From Streptomyces zhihengii (GTDB lineage: Bacteria > Actinomycetota > Actinomycetes > Streptomycetales > Streptomycetaceae): 64,000 nucleotides of DNA. Within the stretch, counting starts at the first letter, position 1. Each line of letters opens with the position of its first letter. The notes beneath the pieces are model-generated. The model was not told the origin of the DNA, made no database searches, and worked only from the letters and a program-made list of their open reading frames with translations. The stretch covers positions 186,001 to 250,000 of the forward strand of contig NZ_JAFEJA010000002.1 of NCBI RefSeq assembly GCF_016919245.1, given 5' to 3'. Below are positions 33,508 through 45,212 of the stretch, in pieces. The translations under genes and the position numbers were made by a program.

Positions 33508-35280
33508 TCAGCTGTGCAGACCGACTCCCAGGGCGTCCATCACCGGCCCGCAGCTGCGGCAGGGCGGGAGGTAGCCGCCGTGCGCCACCTTGTTGCCGTC
33601 GTTGTCGAACTGTTCGCCGATGGCCACGGTGTGGATCTTGCTCCCGGCCAGTGCGTCACGGGCGTCGTCGAGGCTGGATATGTCCCGGGTGCGCCCGAGT
33701 TCGTGCAACCGGTCGGAGACCAAGGATACTTCCGCGCACCGTCCGTGCCCTCGGCCGAGGGGGGTGCCGTCGCGGTCGGAGCGCGCCTGCACGTCGTCGT
33801 ACAGCTCCTTGAGCGAGGGATGGGTGTCCGGGTACGCCTGGCCGTGGCGGCCCTGGGAGCTGGTGTGGGAGGTGATGACGTCGCCGTGGGACAGCGAGCC
33901 CGCGCAGCCCGACTGGACGCGGTCCTTGCCCTCGGGTGTGTGGCCGGACGTCTTCTGCGCGTCGTCGGCGAGCCGGCGCGCCTCGGTCTCCAGCAGCCGC
34001 ATGCGCTCCGGCTCGTCGAGCCCGGAGACGTCGAGGGCGTCCCGCCGGTGGTGGCGCATCCGGCCCGCGCTCCTGCCGTGCCAGTCCGGCTGCGGCTGCA
34101 GGGGGCGTCCGCCGCCGTTGCCCCCTCCGCCGTTGCCGCCGCCACCCCCACCCCCGCCGCCTCCGCCGCCACCCCCGCCGCCGCCGCTCGGCATGCCGGT
34201 GCGCTTGCCGCCGGCACCCGGCCAGCCCGTCCCCTCGCCGCCGCCCCAGGTGCCGGGGTAACCGGTGCCGGTGAACTGGCGGCCCGAGTTCGGGACATCG
34301 GTCTTCTGGGCCTTGGCGATGCGGTCCCGGACGCCCTGGTCCGAGGTGCGGTGGTGCTTGGAGCCCTGGCCGATGGCCTCGGGCAGGTCCTTGCCCACGT
34401 GCTTGCCCATGTGCCCGTGGCCCTTGACCAGCTTCTCCACCACCTCCTCGATGGTGGTGTCGAGGGCGGCGGTCAGCGCGTCCTTCCCCTTGGCGCGCCC
34501 GTGGTGCCCCTTGGCCCGGCCGATCTTGGTGGCGGCGCGGGAGTTCATCTTGATCTGGACGTCCGCCAGCCGGCCGCCGGTGTTGCTGTGCGCGTCGTGG
34601 TCGATCACCGGGCCCGCGCCCGGCTTGCCCCCGCCGCCGGCCGAGTTGATCTGCATGCCGTCCTTGCCGGCCTGCACCGCCTGGTCGACGTCGATGCCGT
34701 CCTGCTGGCCGGTGACGTTCATCGCCGTCTGGATCGCGAGGTCCGTGACGACGCTCTCCAGCGCGGCTACCGCGGGCTGGGTGAGCACGGCGACGATCTC
34801 GGAGACGGCGGCCTCCGCCATCTCCTTGAGGATCTTCTTGAACGCGATCCGCGTCGCGACGATCTTCCCGCCCGCCAGCAGCGCGGTGAGACCGGCCGTG
34901 AACGGCGCCGCCGCGAGCGCGATGCCCACCGTCGCGCACAGGTCGGCCAGTTCGCCCACCGCGGCGATCTTGCGGGCCACGATGATGTCCGCGACCCGGT
35001 CCAGGGCCCCGGCGATGATCCGCGCCGCCCCCGCCAGGTCCTTGTTCTTCGCCTGGACCTTCTGCCAGTGCTTGTCCAGCGCCGTCAGCGACTCGCTCTG
35101 CCCCGTCGACAGCAGCCGCTGGATGTGGCCGTGCGCCGAGCCCGCGTCGTCGTCCGCGTCGTCCGCGAACTCCCGCAGCGCGTCCGCCATGTCGCGGTAC
35201 GCGTCCTCGTCGACGTTCGGCCACCCCACGCCCACGACGTCCAGCATCGTGTCGACGCCTTCAGGGATGGTGTATCCCAT
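33508..35280 (-). CDS. Polymorphic toxin: CpnT/WXG-like N-domain, glycine hinge, YwqJ-type deaminase tip
   Basis: A 590-residue protein. Residues about 1-190 form a helical WXG/CpnT-like N-terminal domain (PEGVDTMLDVVGVGWPNVDEDAYRD in two parts), typical of cargo for type VII-like secretion. Residues 190-360 are a variable linker, followed by 17 consecutive glycines (about 366-382) and further Gly/Asn. The C-terminal 140 residues are a deaminase of the YwqJ class: Cys515-Ala-Glu517 and Cys574-x-x-Cys577 supply zinc and the catalytic Glu. The substrate is unknown; relatives act on nucleic acids or nucleotides. The start is ATG 35280 with GGGGGCGAG upstream. Immunity genes follow on the same strand. 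No secretion genes are in the window. Confidence 0.83.
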   Translation of the reverse strand: MGYTIPEGVDTMLDVVGVGWPNVDEDAYRDMADALREFADDADDDAGSAHGHIQRLLSTGQSESLTALDKHWQKVQAKNKDLAGAARIIAGALDRVADIIVARKIAAVGELADLCATVGIALAAAPFTAGLTALLAGGKIVATRIAFKKILKEMAEAAVSEIVAVLTQPAVAALESVVTDLAIQTAMNVTGQQDGIDVDQAVQAGKDGMQINSAGGGGKPGAGPVIDHDAHSNTGGRLADVQIKMNSRAATKIGRAKGHHGRAKGKDALTAALDTTIEEVVEKLVKGHGHMGKHVGKDLPEAIGQGSKHHRTSDQGVRDRIAKAQKTDVPNSGRQFTGTGYPGTWGGGEGTGWPGAGGKRTGMPSGGGGGGGGGGGGGGGGGNGGGGNGGGRPLQPQPDWHGRSAGRMRHHRRDALDVSGLDEPERMRLLETEARRLADDAQKTSGHTPEGKDRVQSGCAGSLSHGDVITSHTSSQGRHGQAYPDTHPSLKELYDDVQARSDRDGTPLGRGHGRCAEVSLVSDRLHELGRTRDISSLDDARDALAGSKIHTVAIGEQFDNDGNKVAHGGYLPPCRSCGPVMDALGVGLHS

Positions 35281-35500
35281 TGCTCGCCCCCGTTCTTGAT
35301 CCCCCGTCAGGAAGGAACCTGGAGAGGATGTCACGCTCTCCCGTTCCCGGCCAACCGGTTCCCGCGCGGGGCGGGCGCGGCGAACCACCGTGTCTGAGCA
35401 GGGAAATGACGGGAAATCCATGGGGCGCAAGGGATGGCGGCGTCGATTCCACGGCGGGGGCGGGGGACGGTGCGGGGACCGGCGCCGGCGGCCCCTCGTG

Positions 35501-37729
35501 TCACGGAACCGTCCCGAGTGGCGGGGGAGAGGCGTCGCCGGCCGGTGCGGCCGGGCCCCGGGCCATCCGGTGCGGCCACCACACCCGGTCGCCCACGTCC
35601 AGGAAGAGGGACGTCACCAGCACCGAGCGGACGATGAAGGTGTCGAGCAGCACCCCCAGCGCCACCGCGAAGCCGATCTCGGCGAACGCGACCATCGGCA
35701 GCGTCCCCAGCGCGGCGAACGTCCCGGCGAGGACCAGGCCGGCCGAGGTGATCACCGCTCCGGTCGCCGCGAGCCCGGTGAGCACCCCCTGGCGGGTGCC
35801 GTGCTTCCGCGCCTCCTCCCGGACCCGGGTGGTCAGGAAGATGTTGTAGTCGATGCCCAGGGCGACCAGGAAGACGAACACGAACAGCGGGAAGTCGGTC
35901 GACTCCCCGGCGTAGTCGAAGACGTACCGGAAGGCGAGCGCGCTCATGCCGAGCGCGGCGGCGAACGACAGCACCACCGTGCCGATCAGCAGCAGCGGCG
36001 CGACCAGGGACCGCAGCAGCGCCATCAGCACCAGCAGCACCACGAGCAGCACCAGCGGGATGATCAGCAGATTGTCATGGGTGGTGGCCGTGTCCATGTC
36101 CAGCAGTGCGGCGGACCCGCCGCCCACCCGGGCATCGGCGTCCGGCACCGCGTGCACCGCGTCCCGGACCCGCTCCACGGTGTCCCGGGCCGCCTGGCTG
36201 TCCGCCGGATCCGTCAGGGTCGCCTCGAACAGCACCCGGCCCTCGTGCACCGGGACCGTACCGGGCGGCACCAGCAGCGAGCCCGGCACGACCCCCTCGG
36301 TGCCCGCCACCACGGCGCCGACCTCCCGGGCCCGGCCGACGTCGCTCACGACCACCAGCGGATCGCCGCTCCCGGCCGGGAAGTAGCGCGCCTGGACCTC
36401 CTGCCCGGTGATCGAGTCGGGTTTCCCGGTGAACGCGTCGGCGTTGTCGATGCCCTCGGCCCGGAGCTGGGTGAGACCGAGCGCGAAGACGGCGAGGACG
36501 AGCGCCGTCGCGGTCCACACCGTCCGGGGCCGGCGGGCGATACGGGCGCCGGTGCGCGCCCACACACCCCGCTCGGTCGGCTCGGCCGAGCCGGTGTGCG
36601 GGATCACCGGCCAGAAGATCCAGCGTCCGAAGAGCACCAGCAGGGCCGGGAAGAGGGTCACCATCGCCACCAGGGCCACCGCGACGCCGATCGCGGCGAC
36701 CGGTCCGAGGCCCCGCGTCGAGTTCATCTCGGCCGCCATCAGCACCAGCATGCCGAGCACCACCGTGGCCCCGCTGGCGAGCACCGCCGGTCCGGCCCGG
36801 TGCAGGGCGAGGGCCATCGCCTCGTGCCGGTCCTCGTGCCGGCGCAACTCCTCGCGGTAGCGGGCGACCAGCAGCAGCGCGTAGTCCGTGCCCGCGCCGA
36901 ACACGAGCACGGTCAGGATGCCCGCGCTCTGCCCGTTGACGGTCAGACCGGCGTGCGCCGCCAGCAGATAGATCACCGCCTGCGCGGCGAACAGCGCGCC
37001 GATCACCGCGAACACCGGCACCAGCAGCAGCGTGGGGCTGCGGTAGGTGATCAGCAGCGCCACGACCACGACGCCGAGCGCCGCGAGCAGCAGGGTCGAG
37101 TCGATGCCCTCGAAGGCCTCCGAGAAGTCGGCCGAGGTGCCGCCGGGCCCGGTGATGTGCACCGCGAGGCCCGCCGTGCCCGTACCGGTGATCTCCCGCA
37201 GCGAGTCGACGGCCGGGCCGATCCGCTCCCAGCCCTTCTCGTCCATGGTGATCGGCACGTAGAGCTGGGCCGCGCGCGGGTCGACGGGCCGGTCGAAGAC
37301 GGGGCCGCGCGCCTCGTCGCCGCGCAGTCCGTGGTCGTCGAGCTGCCGGATCCGCGCCGATTCCTCGGCGATCCGGGCCCGGTCGGCCGGGGTCAGTCCG
37401 TCGGCGCGGGCCCAGACCACGACCGCCGGGATCATCTCGGGCCGGAACCCCTCGGACTCGTGCAGGACTTGCGTGGACTCCGCACTGCCGGGCAGCCAGG
37501 ACGAGGCGTCGTTGTCCTGGGCGTCGCCGAGCTTCTGGGCCAGCGGGAAGGCCAGCAGGATCACCGCGATCCAGACGATCAGCACGACCCACTTGCTGCG
37601 CGGCCCGCACACCAGCCGGGCCACGCCCCCGCGCGGCGCGGAGGCCTCTCCGCCCTCACGCGACGGGGGCCGCGGGGTGCCGCCCTCGCGCGGAGAGGGC
37701 TGCGGGGTGCCGTGCGGTGCGTCCGTCAT
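35501..37729 (-). CDS. MMPL/RND-family membrane transporter
   Basis: A 742-residue protein with the duplicated RND layout: a helix at about 40-60, a large extracytoplasmic loop, a cluster of five or six helices including [17 protein letters not shown], then a second loop and helix cluster with [22 protein letters not shown] split across it. MMPL proteins export lipids or hydrophobic compounds; the substrate is not evident. The N-terminal 35 residues are Pro/Arg/Gly repeats. ATG 37729 has GGGAGC upstream; the frame is open back to 38824, but that part is a shadow of rpe. The 220-bp gap 35281-35500 before the toxin gene holds nothing I recognise beyond weak promoter-like boxes. Confidence 0.88.
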   Translation of the reverse strand: MTDAPHGTPQPSPREGGTPRPPSREGGEASAPRGGVARLVCGPRSKWVVLIVWIAVILLAFPLAQKLGDAQDNDASSWLPGSAESTQVLHESEGFRPEMIPAVVVWARADGLTPADRARIAEESARIRQLDDHGLRGDEARGPVFDRPVDPRAAQLYVPITMDEKGWERIGPAVDSLREITGTGTAGLAVHITGPGGTSADFSEAFEGIDSTLLLAALGVVVVALLITYRSPTLLLVPVFAVIGALFAAQAVIYLLAAHAGLTVNGQSAGILTVLVFGAGTDYALLLVARYREELRRHEDRHEAMALALHRAGPAVLASGATVVLGMLVLMAAEMNSTRGLGPVAAIGVAVALVAMVTLFPALLVLFGRWIFWPVIPHTGSAEPTERGVWARTGARIARRPRTVWTATALVLAVFALGLTQLRAEGIDNADAFTGKPDSITGQEVQARYFPAGSGDPLVVVSDVGRAREVGAVVAGTEGVVPGSLLVPPGTVPVHEGRVLFEATLTDPADSQAARDTVERVRDAVHAVPDADARVGGGSAALLDMDTATTHDNLLIIPLVLLVVLLVLMALLRSLVAPLLLIGTVVLSFAAALGMSALAFRYVFDYAGESTDFPLFVFVFLVALGIDYNIFLTTRVREEARKHGTRQGVLTGLAATGAVITSAGLVLAGTFAALGTLPMVAFAEIGFAVALGVLLDTFIVRSVLVTSLFLDVGDRVWWPHRMARGPAAPAGDASPPPLGTVP

Positions 37730-37927
37730 GCCGCTCCCAGGGCCCGCGGCCGGGCGGGGCCCCGGGGCGCCGCGCGGAGGGACCGCCGCGGCACCGGCCG
37801 GGAGGACGCCGACGGCCGGTCGAATGGCCGGTATTGCGGTGAGCTGTCGGGAACCCGAGCGGTCCTGGTCCATACCGGATACCGTCCCGGGGAGGGGAAG
37901 TGGCCCGGAACGTGGCAGGCTTGGCAC

Positions 37928-38614
37928 ATGGCCGTTCAGATCAGTCCCAGTATCCTCTCCGCCGACTTCTCGCGCCTGGCGGAGGAGGCGAAGGCCGTCG
38001 AGGGCGCCGACTGGCTCCATGTCGACGTGATGGACAATCACTTCGTGCCCAATCTGACCCTGGGCGTGCCGGTCGTCGAATCGCTGGCCAGGGCCACGGA
38101 CACCCCGCTGGACTGCCATCTGATGATCGAGAACCCCGACCACTGGGCGCCGCGGTACGTCGAGGCGGGCGCCGGCTCCGTGACCTTCCACGCCGAGGCC
38201 GCCGCCGCCCCCGTGCGGCTCGCCCGCGAGATCCGGGCCAAGGGCGCGCGGGCGTCGATGGCGCTCAAGCCCGCCACCCCGGTCGAGCCCTACGAGGACC
38301 TGCTGTCCGAGCTGGACATGCTGCTGATCATGACCGTGGAGCCCGGCTTCGGCGGCCAGGCGTTCCTGGACATCATGCTGCCGAAGATCCGCCGCACCCG
38401 GGAGCTGATCTCCAAGCACGGCCTGGAGCTGTGGCTCCAGGTCGACGGCGGGGTCTCGGCCTCCACCATCGAGCGCTGCGCGGAGGCGGGCGCCGATGTC
38501 TTCGTGGCGGGCTCGGCCGTCTACAACGCGGACGACCCGGCCGCCGCCGTGCGGATGCTGCGCGACCAGGCGGCCGCGGTGACCGCGTCGGCGCCCTGGG
38601 CGTGCGCCCACTGA
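37928..38614 (+). CDS. rpe: Ribulose-phosphate 3-epimerase
   Basis: Interconverts ribulose 5-phosphate and xylulose 5-phosphate in the pentose phosphate pathway. The 228-residue TIM barrel has the metal and catalytic residues in [32 protein letters not shown] and [13 protein letters not shown] 37928 gives the standard start [17 protein letters not shown]; the open frame back to 35390 is a shadow of the MMPL gene. It stands alone between a divergent transporter and a regulator. Confidence 0.96.
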   Translation: MAVQISPSILSADFSRLAEEAKAVEGADWLHVDVMDNHFVPNLTLGVPVVESLARATDTPLDCHLMIENPDHWAPRYVEAGAGSVTFHAEAAAAPVRLAREIRAKGARASMALKPATPVEPYEDLLSELDMLLIMTVEPGFGGQAFLDIMLPKIRRTRELISKHGLELWLQVDGGVSASTIERCAEAGADVFVAGSAVYNADDPAAAVRMLRDQAAAVTASAPWACAH

Positions 38615-38722
38615 CGCGGGACGACGCCGGGGCGCCGGCGGCTGTGCTTGTTCAACCGATGTTGGCCCGGCAGGGCTGATCAAGGACCGGACCATCTGAC
38701 AGGATGGCGGCTCCGGGGAGTG

Positions 38723-38736
38723 TGTACATGTGTACA
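38723..38736. promoter_or_regulatory. TGTACA double palindrome before the SorC-type regulator
   Basis: TGTACA occurs at 38723-38728 and 38731-38736 with two bases between, directly upstream of the ribosome site (GAGGAG, 38742-38747). It could be an autoregulatory operator. Confidence 0.35.
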
Positions 38737-38753
38737 GCAGTGAGGAGATCGCG

Positions 38754-41463
<2,710 letters not shown>

Positions 41464-41476
41464 CGGTCCGTCCGCA

Positions 41477-41519
41477 GCCGCCGCCCGGTCCCGCGCGTCC
41501 CGTGGGGCCGGGCGGCGGC
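41477..41519 (+). terminator. Hairpin after guaB1
   Basis: GCCGCCGCCCGG (41477-41488) pairs with CCGGGCGGCGGC (41508-41519); GGTTTC follows. It lies 14 bases after the stop. Confidence 0.55.
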
Positions 41520-41590
41520 GGTTTCTCCGCCCCGGGAACGTCTCGAACCACCTCGAAACACCCGGAACCGCCCACGCGTCGGGCCGTATC

Positions 41591-41630
41591 CGCCCCCGAG
41601 ACGGGCCCGAATCGCCCCCGAGACGGGCCC
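41591..41630. repeat. 18-bp direct repeat upstream of the sigma factor gene
   Basis: CGCCCCCGAGACGGGCCC occurs at 41591-41608 and 41613-41630, 22 bp apart (two helical turns), about 40-75 bp upstream of the SigB-like promoter. Confidence 0.55.
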
Positions 41631-41665
41631 CGGGAAGAAAAATCCGGGATTCTCGAAATTCCTCG

Positions 41666-41690
41666 GCATGGGAGGGGACTTCGGGGGTAG
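41666..41690 (+). promoter_or_regulatory. SigB-type promoter of the sigma factor gene
   Basis: GCAT (41666-41669), 15 bp, GGGTAG (41685-41690) fits the Streptomyces SigB-class consensus GNNT-N14-16-GGGTAY except for the last base. It lies about 40 bp before the start codon, implying self-activation. Confidence 0.55.
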
Positions 41691-41730
41691 GCGCGCCTTC
41701 GCAGTGACATCGGAGCAGGGGAGGATGAAC

Positions 41731-42606
41731 GTGTCCACGGCGAGCGCGGTTCAGAACGCAGTCACGTCCACAGCGTCGCAGCGCCCGCGCATGGCGGAGC
41801 TCGACCTTCCGGAGGTGCAGAACCCGGGGGAGGTGGCACCGAAGGACGCCCGTGAGATCTCGAAGGTCTTCTTCGCGCGGCTGACCGTCCTCGAAGAGGG
41901 CACCCACGAGTACCAGTACGTGCGCAACACCCTCATCGAGCTGAACCTGGCCCTGGTCAAGTACGCGGCCGGCCGCTTCCGCAACCGCGCGGAGCAGATG
42001 GAGGACATCGTCCAGGTCGGCACCATCGGCCTGATCAAGGCGATCGACCGGTTCGAGCTCAGCCGCGAGGTCGAGTTCGCCACCTTCGCCGTCCCGTACA
42101 TCGTCGGTGAGATCAAGCGCTTCTTCCGCGACACGAGCTGGGCCGTCCATGTGCCGCGCCGGCTCCAGGAGCTGCGGATCGACCTCGCCAAGGCGGTGGA
42201 CGAGCTCTCGCAGAAGCTCGACCACGCCCCGACCACCGCGGAGCTCGCCGAGCACCTCGGGATCGACGAGGACGAGGTCATCGAGGGCGTCGTCGCGAGC
42301 AACGGCTACACGGCCGGCTCCATCGACATGCCCATGGACGACGCCTCCGACCACGCCGCCGTTCCGCTCTCCGACCGTCTCGGCGCGCCCGACGCGGACC
42401 TGGAGATCGCGGAGAACGTGCAGGCGCTCAAGCCGATGATCGAGGGCCTCGACGAGCGTGACCGCCGGATCCTGCAGATGCGCTTCGGCGACGAGATGAC
42501 CCAGTCCGAGATCGGCGAGGCGCTCGGTGTCTCGCAGATGCACGTCTCCCGGCTGCTGTCCCGGATCACCGGGCGGCTGCGCGAGGGTCTGCTGCTCGTG
42601 GAGTGA
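41731..42606 (+). CDS. SigB/SigF-family RNA polymerase sigma factor
   Basis: A 291-residue group 3 sigma factor. It has region 2 (RNTLIELNLALVKYAAGRF, EDIVQVGTIGLIKAIDRFE), region 3 (VPRRLQELRIDLAKAVDELS) and region 4 with an HTH (MTQSEIGEALGVSQMHVSRLL). This family controls osmotic, oxidative and developmental responses in Streptomyces and is usually held by RsbW-type anti-sigma kinases. GTG 41731 is preferred over ATG 41725 because GGGGAGG (41718-41724) touches the ATG but is six bases from the GTG. A SigB-like promoter lies upstream, and an RsbW-like ATPase gene converges downstream. Confidence 0.92.
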   Translation: MSTASAVQNAVTSTASQRPRMAELDLPEVQNPGEVAPKDAREISKVFFARLTVLEEGTHEYQYVRNTLIELNLALVKYAAGRFRNRAEQMEDIVQVGTIGLIKAIDRFELSREVEFATFAVPYIVGEIKRFFRDTSWAVHVPRRLQELRIDLAKAVDELSQKLDHAPTTAELAEHLGIDEDEVIEGVVASNGYTAGSIDMPMDDASDHAAVPLSDRLGAPDADLEIAENVQALKPMIEGLDERDRRILQMRFGDEMTQSEIGEALGVSQMHVSRLLSRITGRLREGLLLVE

Positions 42607-42666
42607 CCTCCCGCCGGCCGGGGGACACACCCCACCCCCGGCCCCCGAGCCATGTTCCCCCCACGG

Positions 42667-42702
42667 CAGAAGCGGCGTCCCGTCTCCGGGACGCCGCTTC
42701 TG
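42667..42702. terminator. Perfect 16-bp hairpin after the sigma factor gene
   Basis: CAGAAGCGGCGTCCCG (42667-42682) pairs perfectly with 42687-42702 around TCTC. Confidence 0.65.
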
Positions 42703-42760
42703 TGGTGTGCGCCTCTGTCCGTGTGCGCTTCCGCGGTGTGCGGCCGGGGGCGGCCGCCTC

Positions 42761-42905
42761 GGCCGTCGGCTGCGGAGAGGCCCGGCCGAAGGGCACCGGC
42801 CGTCGGCTGTGGAGAGGCCCGGCGAAAGGGCCCGGCAGGGGGCGGTGGAAAGGCTCGGCCGAAGGGCCTGGCAGGGATCTGCGGAGTGGCCCGGCGGGGG
42901 AGGGC
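42761..42905. repeat. 36-bp imperfect tandem repeats between two convergent genes
   Basis: Units starting GGCCGTCGGCTG or a variant begin at 42761, 42798, 42834 and 42870 (period 36-37 bp), each containing GGAGAGGCCCGGC-like and GAAGGGC segments. The array ends exactly at the stop of the ATPase gene. No gene is seen in 42607-42905. Confidence 0.65.
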
Positions 42906-43307
42906 TCAGCAGGCCACGGGGGCGGTGCGCATCCACGCCGCCTGGACCCGCTTGCCGTACGGCTGGAGGCTCACCTCGACATGGCCGGCGAGCCGCTGCA
43001 CCATGTGCCAGCCGAAACCGCCGCCGCCGGCGAGGTCCGGCTCACGGGCCACCGGCAGCTGGGGGCTGGAGTCGTCGATCTCCACCACGAGGGTGTCCGA
43101 GCCCGCGGTCAGCCGCAGCCGCCACCAGCCGGCCGTGTGGCGGGCCGCGTTGGCGACCAGCTCGGAGACGACGAGCAGCACGGCGTCCAGATCCGCCCAG
43201 GGGCAGTGCTGTGCGAGGAACTCGGCGGTCGCGCTGCGCGCGCCCGCGCCACCCGACTCCTGCGGGGGCGATTCCTGGAGCACCATGTGCGGCGGCTGAG
43301 CATTCAT
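42906..43307 (-). CDS. RsbW-like ATP-binding (HATPase) regulatory protein
   Basis: A 133-residue GHKL ATPase without a kinase phosphoacceptor domain, the layout of anti-sigma kinases (RsbW/SpoIIAB type). The N box is VVSELVANAARHT, the G1 box region DDSSPQLP, and the G2 box GGGGFGWHMVQRLA. Streptomyces have many such proteins, so pairing with the sigma factor next door is only suggested by proximity and by a GGGTAG element upstream. The start is ATG 43307 or the adjoining GTG 43310; neither has a clear ribosome site, so the message may be leaderless. Confidence 0.85.
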   Translation of the reverse strand: MNAQPPHMVLQESPPQESGGAGARSATAEFLAQHCPWADLDAVLLVVSELVANAARHTAGWWRLRLTAGSDTLVVEIDDSSPQLPVAREPDLAGGGGFGWHMVQRLAGHVEVSLQPYGKRVQAAWMRTAPVAC

Positions 43308-43317
43308 CACGCGTCGT

Positions 43318-43342
43318 CTACCCAGCCGCGCGCGGTTCATGA
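43318..43342 (-). promoter_or_regulatory. Possible SigB-type promoter of the ATPase gene
   Basis: On the minus strand TCAT, 15 bp, GGGTAG (plus-strand CTACCC at 43318-43323) resembles the SigB-class pattern except for the first -35 base. The -10 lies seven bases before GTG 43310. Confidence 0.3.
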
Positions 43343-43399
43343 CCGCGAGTTCACCGGGCCGGTACCCGGACCGGAAGGAAGCGGCCCCGGAGCCGGTCC

Positions 43400-43445
43400 G
43401 CCCGGCTCCGAAAGGGGATCCCGCCCGGCTCCGAACGGGGATCTG
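43400..43445. repeat. 23-bp direct repeats in the ATPase-permease divergent region
   Basis: CGCCCGGCTCCGAA followed by A/C-GGGGATC occurs twice, 23 bp apart, and is echoed by CCGCCCCGAACGG further on. These lie in the 422-bp gap 43308-43729, which also holds the boxes and promoter listed below and no gene. Confidence 0.5.
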
Positions 43446-43500
43446 CCCGACCTCGGCGGAGGAGCCCGCCCCGCCCCGAACGGCGTTCCCGTGCGCTCCG

Positions 43501-43571
43501 GCGCAATGTTTCCCCGCGTACCCGGCCGACGCGCAATGATCGTCCGCCGATGAGCAATAATGGTGCATTAC
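43501..43571. promoter_or_regulatory. Three phased GCGCAAT boxes upstream of the permease-lrp operon
   Basis: GCGCAATG (43501), GCGCAATGAT (43531) and GAGCAATAAT (43552) have their CAAT cores at 43504, 43534 and 43555, i.e. 30 and 21 bp apart, on one face of the helix. An inverted TGCATTAC follows at 43564. Lrp/AsnC proteins bind such phased arrays; the adjacent lrp gene is the natural candidate. Confidence 0.45.
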
Positions 43572-43597
43572 GGCCATGACCTGCCTACTCGTAGGCT
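43568..43597 (+). promoter_or_regulatory. Candidate promoter of the permease-lrp operon
   Basis: TTACGG (43568-43573) and TAGGCT (43592-43597) are 18 bp apart. The -10 overlaps the palindrome GCCTACTCGTAGGC (43583-43596). The leader would be about 125 bases. Confidence 0.33.
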
Positions 43598-43729
43598 CTG
43601 GCCCCGTACCAGGAGTGGCGGTGACCGTCTGCTCGGCGGTCCTGTCCCCCCATGCGCGGGCCTCTTCGGCATGCGCGCGGGCCGCCGTGGGTCTCCCTCA
43701 CCGAAGCAGCGACGAAGGAGTCCCCCCCC

Positions 43730-45202
43730 GTGCTGGATCACGGCGCAGCCCCGCCCGCGACCGATCCGTCCGCCTCGCCCTCCCCGGGCCCCGGGCTCGG
43801 TGCGCGCCTGATGCGGCGCAAGCCCGTCGACCAGCTGGTGGCCGAGGGCGGCCAGGGCGAGGGCGGCGCGCTGCGCCGCTCGCTGTCGATGTGGCAGCTC
43901 ACGATGATCAGCATCGGCGCCACGCTCGGCACCGGGATCTTCGTCGTCCTCGGCGAGGCCACCCCGCTCGCGGGCCCCGCCGTCGCCGTCTCGTTCGTGC
44001 TCGCGGGTCTCACCGCGCTGTTCTCGGCGCTGTCGTACGCGGAGCTCGCCGGGGCGGTCCCCGTCTCCGGCTCCTCGTACTCTTACTCCTACGCCACCAT
44101 GGGCGAGCTCGTCGCCTGGATCTGCGGCTGGTGTCTGATCCTGGAGTACGGCGTCTCCGTGGCCGCCGTCGCGGTCGGCTGGGGCGAGTACCTCAACGAA
44201 CTGCTCGACGGCACGATCGGCGTCACCATCCCCGCCTCGGTCTCCGCCCCGCTGGGCGAGGGCGGTCTGATCAATCTGCCGGCGCTGGTGGTCGTGCTGC
44301 TCGCCATGGTGTTCCTGATGGGCGGCGCCAAGGAGAGCGCGCGCATCAACACCGTCATGGTCGTGGTGAAGATCGCGACCCTGCTGCTCTTCTGCGCCAT
44401 CGGCTTCCTCGGCATCAAGGCCGGCAACTACACCCCGCTCGCCCCGCTGGGCATCACCGGCATCAGCGCCGCCGCCGCGACCCTGTTCTTCTCGTACATC
44501 GGCTTCGACGCGGCGTCGACCGCCGGCGAGGAGGCGAAGAACCCCAAGCGGGACCTGCCCCGCGCCATCATGCTGTCGCTGCTGATCGTCACCGTCCTGT
44601 ACTGCCTCGTCGCACTCGTCGCCGTCGGCGCCACGCCGTGGCAGGACTTCGAGGGCACCGAGGCCGCGCTGGCCCGGATCATGCAGGACGTCACCGGGCA
44701 CTCCTTCTGGAGCGTGGTGCTCGCCGCGGGCGCCGTCGTCGCCATCGCCAGCGTCGTCTTCGCGGTGCTGTACGGGCAGACCCGCATCCTCTTCGCGATG
44801 TCCCGCGACGGGCTCGTGCCGAAGGTCTTCGCCCGGGTGAACCCGCGGACCGGCGCGCCGCGCGCCAACACCGTGATCGTCTCCCTCTTCTGCGGCGCGC
44901 TCGCCGCCTTCATCCCGCTGGGCGAGCTGGCCAACGCCACCAGCATCGGCACCCTCTTCGCGTTCGCGCTGGTCAACGTGGCCGTCGTGATCCTGCGCCG
45001 CACCCGGCCCGACATGCCCCGCACGTTCCGCGTGGCGCTCTTCCCGGTGACGCCGGTGCTCGGATTCCTCTTCTGCGCCTGGATGATGGTCAGCCTGCCG
45101 GGCGTGACCTGGGCGGTCTTCGGTGGCTGGATGGCGGCGGGCCTCGTGTTCTACTTCCTGTACGGCCACCGCCGCTCCCGCCTCCACCCCGCAGAGAAGT
45201 GA
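43730..45202 (+). CDS. APC-family amino acid permease (CAT-like cationic amino acid transporter)
   Basis: A 490-residue transporter with about 12 membrane helices. The first transport helix reads SIGATLGTGIFVVLGEA, the family-typical unwound glycine motif, and FFSYIGFDAASTAGEEAKNP marks the CAT/YfnA subgroup, known for lysine, arginine and related substrates. GTG 43730 lies nine bases after GAAGGAG. The Lrp-type gene starts 10 bp after its stop, so the two are one operon; a lysine-degradation gene pair lies 1.5 kb further on. Substrate assignment is inference. Confidence 0.92.
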   Translation: MLDHGAAPPATDPSASPSPGPGLGARLMRRKPVDQLVAEGGQGEGGALRRSLSMWQLTMISIGATLGTGIFVVLGEATPLAGPAVAVSFVLAGLTALFSALSYAELAGAVPVSGSSYSYSYATMGELVAWICGWCLILEYGVSVAAVAVGWGEYLNELLDGTIGVTIPASVSAPLGEGGLINLPALVVVLLAMVFLMGGAKESARINTVMVVVKIATLLLFCAIGFLGIKAGNYTPLAPLGITGISAAAATLFFSYIGFDAASTAGEEAKNPKRDLPRAIMLSLLIVTVLYCLVALVAVGATPWQDFEGTEAALARIMQDVTGHSFWSVVLAAGAVVAIASVVFAVLYGQTRILFAMSRDGLVPKVFARVNPRTGAPRANTVIVSLFCGALAAFIPLGELANATSIGTLFAFALVNVAVVILRRTRPDMPRTFRVALFPVTPVLGFLFCAWMMVSLPGVTWAVFGGWMAAGLVFYFLYGHRRSRLHPAEK

Positions 45203-45212
45203 TCCACCCGCA

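Noticed and set aside
31639..37729. Genomic island or prophage origin for the toxin and MMPL region
   Set aside because: No integrase, att repeats, tRNA or change in codon use was seen; the genes are accessory, but transfer cannot be shown from this window.
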